From Avoscillospira sp045652125 (GTDB lineage: Bacteria; Bacillota; Clostridia; Oscillospirales; Oscillospiraceae): a stretch of DNA of 9,660 nucleotides. The translations under genes and the position numbers were made by a program. Location: NCBI GenBank assembly GCA_045652125.1, contig JAZRTT010000017.1, positions 1-9,660 of the forward strand. Direction: 5' to 3'. Under the pieces are notes generated by a model, which searched no databases, was not told where the DNA came from, and saw nothing but the letters and a program-made list of their open reading frames with translations. Positions 7,029 through 9,660 of this stretch are shown here, piece after piece. Position 1 is the stretch's first letter; each line of letters starts with the position of its first letter.

Positions 7029-8584
7029 ACCGGTTCCTCCTTTCCGCTGGATTCCTGAAGGTTGGTCATCAGCAGACCGACCTCTTCTTTTGTGGTGGTA
7101 CGGGCATTCAGAATGCCGTTGACCTTACCGCCGCACAGGACCAAAATTCGGTCGCACAGTTCCAGAAGAACGTCCAGATCCTCGCCCACGTAGATAACGG
7201 CGACGCCCTTCATCTTCTGCTCGGTCAGCAGATTATAGATCGTATAAGAGGTGTTGATGTCCAGACCACGGACGGCGTAGGCCGTCATAAGGACCTTGGG
7301 GGAGGCTGCGATTTCACGGCCCACCAGAACCTTCTGGACATTACCGCCGGAAAGACGGCGGACGGGAGTATTGACACCGGGAGTGACCACTTCCAGCTGT
7401 TCGATAATATCTTCCGCCAGCTTCTTGGGGGTCTTCCGGTCGGTGAAAATGGATTTGCCCTGACGGTAGGAGCGGAGCATCATGTTGCCGGTCATGCCCA
7501 TGGAGCCCACCAGACCCATGCCCAGACGATCTTCCGGCACGAAGGCGAAGTTGACGCCGGCCTTTTTGATTTCCATGGGGCTCATACCCAGCAGTTCCGT
7601 GGATTTGCTGGTCTCATCCGGGAAGTACCGGACGGAGCTGCCGCTTTCCACAGGCTGCAAGCCGGCAATGGCTTCCAGCAGTTCTTTCTGGCCACAGCCG
7701 GAGATACCGGCAATGCCCAAAATCTCGCCGCTGTTGGCAACGAAGGAGACATTGTCCAGGGCTTTAAGACCATAGACATTTTTGACGGTCAGATGATTGA
7801 CTTCCAGCCGTTTGGTTACATTGACAGGGTCCGGCCGGTCAATGTTCAGCGCGACGGCACGGCCCACCATCATATCCGTCAGCTTCTGGGGGTCGGTTTC
7901 CGATGTGGGAACATCGCCTATATATTCGCCCTTTCGCAGAACGGCGACCCGGTCGGAAATTTCCATGACCTCGTGGAGTTTATGGGTTATGATAATGATG
8001 GATTTGCCGTCTTCCTTCATGTTCCGCATGACGGCAAAGAGCTTTTTGGTCTCCTGAGGCGTCAGAACGGCGGTAGGTTCGTCCAAAATCAGAATGTTGG
8101 CACCACGGTAGAGGACTTTGACGATCTCTACGGTCTGCTTTTCCGAAACGGACATATCATAAATCTTCTTGTTAGGGTCTACCACAAAGCCGTATTTGTC
8201 GCAGATGGTTTTGATTTTTTCAGCGGCGGCCTTCAAATTGAGAGAACCTTTTTCCTGAAGACCCAGAAGGATGTTCTCCGTGGCGGTCAGAACGTCCACC
8301 AGCTTGAAATGCTGGTGAATCATACCGATGCCCAAATCAAAGGCGTCTTTCGGGGAGCGAATGGTCACGGGCCGTTCATTTACAAAGATCTGGCCCTTAT
8401 CCGGGAAGTAAATACCGGAAAGCATATTCATCAGCGTGGTCTTACCACTGCCGTTTTCGCCAAGCAGGGATAAAATCTCACCGCGGCGAATATCCAGATC
8501 CACATTGTCATTGGCGACTGTGGCTCCAAAGGTTTTCGTTACGCCCCTCATTTGGACAGCGTTCTCAATTGCCAAGAAAATCAC
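7025..8584 (-). CDS. BMP-type ABC importer ATPase with two nucleotide-binding domains (NupO-like)
   Basis: This 519-residue cytoplasmic protein has two ABC domains in tandem, as in sugar and nucleoside importers (RbsA, NupO). Domain 1 has Walker A GENGSGKTT (42-50), Q-loop Q91, a changed signature SVSEKQ (145-150), Walker B ILILDEP with D168 and E169, and switch His H201. Domain 2 has a degenerate Walker A GISGCGQKEL (293-302), an intact signature LSGGN (411-415), and a Walker B position reading T-A-Y-A (434-437) without the usual Asp-Glu. Its H-loop position reads G-E-D-L-D with no His. One competent ATP site (domain 1 Walker motifs plus domain 2 signature) and one degenerate site are therefore predicted, an asymmetry common in this family. 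It powers the two permeases encoded downstream. The GTG at 8584 is used here; a TTG at 8575 is an alternative giving 516 residues. Confidence 0.92.
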   Translation of the reverse strand: MIFLAIENAVQMRGVTKTFGATVANDNVDLDIRRGEILSLLGENGSGKTTLMNMLSGIYFPDKGQIFVNERPVTIRSPKDAFDLGIGMIHQHFKLVDVLTATENILLGLQEKGSLNLKAAAEKIKTICDKYGFVVDPNKKIYDMSVSEKQTVEIVKVLYRGANILILDEPTAVLTPQETKKLFAVMRNMKEDGKSIIIITHKLHEVMEISDRVAVLRKGEYIGDVPTSETDPQKLTDMMVGRAVALNIDRPDPVNVTKRLEVNHLTVKNVYGLKALDNVSFVANSGEILGIAGISGCGQKELLEAIAGLQPVESGSSVRYFPDETSKSTELLGMSPMEIKKAGVNFAFVPEDRLGMGLVGSMGMTGNMMLRSYRQGKSIFTDRKTPKKLAEDIIEQLEVVTPGVNTPVRRLSGGNVQKVLVGREIAASPKVLMTAYAVRGLDINTSYTIYNLLTEQKMKGVAVIYVGEDLDVLLELCDRILVLCGGKVNGILNARTTTKEEVGLLMTNLQESSGKEEPV

Positions 8585-8593
8585 CCTTTCTCC
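8580..8593 (-). promoter_or_regulatory. Ribosome-binding region with two possible starts for the ATPase gene
   Basis: On the minus strand GGAG (8593-8590) lies five bases before the GTG at 8584. A second match to the ribosomal RNA complement, GGTGAT (8585-8580), overlaps that GTG and is spaced well for the TTG at 8575. The two starts differ by three residues, so the protein is nearly unchanged. Confidence 0.5.
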
Positions 8594-8599
8594 ATGGCA

Positions 8600-8615
8600 C
8601 CCACAAGTTTGTGGG
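8600..8615 (-). other. Small hairpin ahead of the ATPase ribosome-binding site
   Basis: A 7-bp stem (CCCACAA at 8600-8606, TTGTGGG at 8609-8615) with a two-base loop sits just upstream of the ATPase ribosome-binding site. It could slow ribosome access or protect a processed mRNA 5' end. The tight loop makes the real stem probably 6 bp. Confidence 0.4.
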
Positions 8616-8643
8616 GCAGGGGAATATTTGATGGTTTACAAAT

Positions 8644-8680
8644 CCCAAAATGGGGGGCAAATTTGCCCCCCATTTTCGGG
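8644..8680 (-). terminator. Palindrome between binding-protein and ATPase genes (attenuator or mRNA stabiliser)
   Basis: A perfect 30-bp palindrome at 8647-8676 (15-bp arms, centre AAATTT) contains a GGGGGGC/GCCCCCC core. CCC and GGG outside it can pair further with one bulged C. It starts 12 bases after the binding-protein stop codon. Only four T follow the GC core on the minus strand, so termination is probably partial. The expected effect is more binding-protein mRNA than transporter mRNA. Confidence 0.75.
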
Positions 8681-8688
8681 TTCAAGGT

Positions 8689-9660
8689 TTAGTTCAGCTC
8701 GGTAATGCCGTCAATGCGCAGAGCGAAGTAAGGAGCGGAACGGTGGAAGGATTCCACGAAGATGCCGTCCATGATTGCTTCGGCAGTGTCATTGACCCAG
8801 TCGCCGTCGGTATCCAAAGCAAAGGCATTGGTCACATGGCCATCTGCATCCACAGCGTAGGAAGTATCGCCTTCCTCGGGAGCGGGGCAGGTAAAGTTTG
8901 CAGTGTCGAAGATCTGCAGGCTGCCGTCAGCGATGGCTGCCCATGCAGCGTCAACCGCTTCCTGCGTGCCTTCAGCACAGCTGGGGCCAAGGGGAGAGAT
9001 CTGCTGTGCGCCCTGGGCGATGCCGCAGGCGAAGTCAGTGGGGATCTCTTCACCGGCCAGGAACTTCTCCAGAGTGGCCTTGTACAGGACGGACCAGACG
9101 TTCTGAGCGGAAGTCAGAGCAGCATCGGGAGCAACGGCCAGCATATCGATGTTATAGCCAACAGAGTAGACCTGGCTGCCCTTTTCCCATTCAGCCTGAA
9201 CAGCGGAGGGAGCACCGGTGGAGTCAGCATGCTGACCGATGATGACACAGCCGCGGCCCATCAGAGCGATGGCAGCTTCGTTCTCAGCAACGGGATCGTA
9301 CCAGGAGTTGGTGTACTGCACATCCATGTGAGCTTCGGGAACGATGCTCTGGATGCCCAGGAAGAATGCGGTGTAGCCGGAAACCACTTCGGCATAGGGG
9401 AATGCACCGACATAGCCCACATAGGGATCGGTGACTTCGCCTGCATCCATCAGTTCCTTCAGCTTCATACCGGCAACGATACCGGAAACATAGCGGGACT
9501 CATAGGTGAAGGGGAAGATATTCTTCAGGTTGGTCAGGCCGGTGCCGGCAGCCATATCGCCGGTGCAGGCAATGAAAGTGACTTCGGGGAACTCTTCGGC
9601 AGCCTGAGCCATGTAGGTCTGATGGCCGTAGGAGTCGGAGAAGATGATGGTGCAGCCGTC
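8689..9660 (-). CDS. BMP-family ABC importer substrate-binding protein, 5' end outside window
   Basis: The visible 323 residues run to the window edge in frame; the signal peptide and expected lipobox cysteine lie beyond position 9660. The N-terminal visible part has F-S-D-S-Y-G-H and F-P-E-V-T-F, then N-I-F-P-F-T-Y-E-S-R-Y-V-S-G-I-V-A-G, matching the BMP/Med lipoprotein fold in which purine nucleosides are bound between two lobes. Further on are YTNSWYDPVAE and GQHADSTGA, typical of a BMP subgroup with a Q-H-x-D-S motif, and S-V-G-Y-N-I-D-M. The C-terminal 70 residues include an acidic segment with DTDGDWVND (about 8788-8814). The protein should be membrane-anchored outside the cell and deliver ligand to the permeases encoded downstream. 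A purine nucleoside or base is the best guess from NupN and PnrA, but this subgroup differs and the ligand is not certain. Any promoter or riboswitch would be upstream, outside the window. Confidence 0.92.
   Translation of the reverse strand, partial: DGCTIIFSDSYGHQTYMAQAAEEFPEVTFIACTGDMAAGTGLTNLKNIFPFTYESRYVSGIVAGMKLKELMDAGEVTDPYVGYVGAFPYAEVVSGYTAFFLGIQSIVPEAHMDVQYTNSWYDPVAENEAAIALMGRGCVIIGQHADSTGAPSAVQAEWEKGSQVYSVGYNIDMLAVAPDAALTSAQNVWSVLYKATLEKFLAGEEIPTDFACGIAQGAQQISPLGPSCAEGTQEAVDAAWAAIADGSLQIFDTANFTCPAPEEGDTSYAVDADGHVTNAFALDTDGDWVNDTAEAIMDGIFVESFHRSAPYFALRIDGITELN

Noticed and set aside
6180..7058. Long plus-strand open frame (292 codons) opposite the first permease
   Set aside because: Antisense shadow: low-complexity Gly/Asp/His-rich translation, no ribosome-binding site, and full overlap with a well-supported permease.
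7793..8473. Plus-strand open frame (226 codons) opposite the ATPase
   Set aside because: It overlaps the conserved Walker motifs of the ATPase on the other strand and its translation shows no family features.
8585..8688. Riboswitch or separate promoter for the ATPase gene
   Set aside because: The gap is only 104 bases and consists of two simple hairpins. I see no purine-riboswitch core and no convincing -35/-10 pair on the minus strand.

Overview
The window looks like chromosome from a moderately GC-rich, low-abundance-of-AT Firmicute, most likely a gut clostridium of the Oscillospiraceae/Ruminococcaceae kind. The grounds are S-layer-homology repeats with a C-T-R-x-Q type motif, strong Shine-Dalgarno sites, GTG/TTG starts, a BMP-family (basic membrane protein) importer operon, and a 'GTGATAT' hairpin array of a style I associate with gut clostridia. 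This is inference from sequence character; no marker gene is present.

Layout. Positions 1-560 (+) are the 3' end of an S-layer-homology (SLH) surface protein with an Ala-Pro linker and a short unrecognised C-terminal domain. Positions 561-930 hold no convincing gene. They carry a compact multi-hairpin element (about 585-794) built from different small palindromes separated by the heptamer GTGATAT on the left and its reverse complement ATATCAC on the right, around a 17-bp terminator-like hairpin. A textbook sigma-A-type promoter follows (895-923), then a possible tiny membrane-protein ORF ending at 1128.

Positions 1162-4663 (+) are a tightly coupled two-gene unit: an Mre11/SbcD-like metallophosphoesterase nuclease and a compact Rad50/SbcC/YhaN-like ATPase. 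Together they should form a DNA end- or hairpin-processing complex. A perfect 19-bp bidirectional terminator at 4832-4873 separates this unit from the convergent operon on the other strand.

Positions 4876-9660 (-) are a complete-looking BMP-type ABC importer operon, read from right to left: substrate-binding protein (5' end outside the window), a two-domain ATPase, then two permeases. The last three genes overlap by 4 bp each. A 104-bp gap containing two hairpins separates the binding protein from the ATPase and probably lets the binding protein be made in excess. The substrate is probably a purine nucleoside or related base, by analogy with NupNOPQ and PnrA, but the sequence does not prove it.

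The best candidate for something little described is the hairpin array at 585-794. It lies a few hundred bases upstream of a nuclease pair whose relatives cut DNA hairpins. No RNA gene, insertion sequence with a transposase, or CRISPR array was seen.
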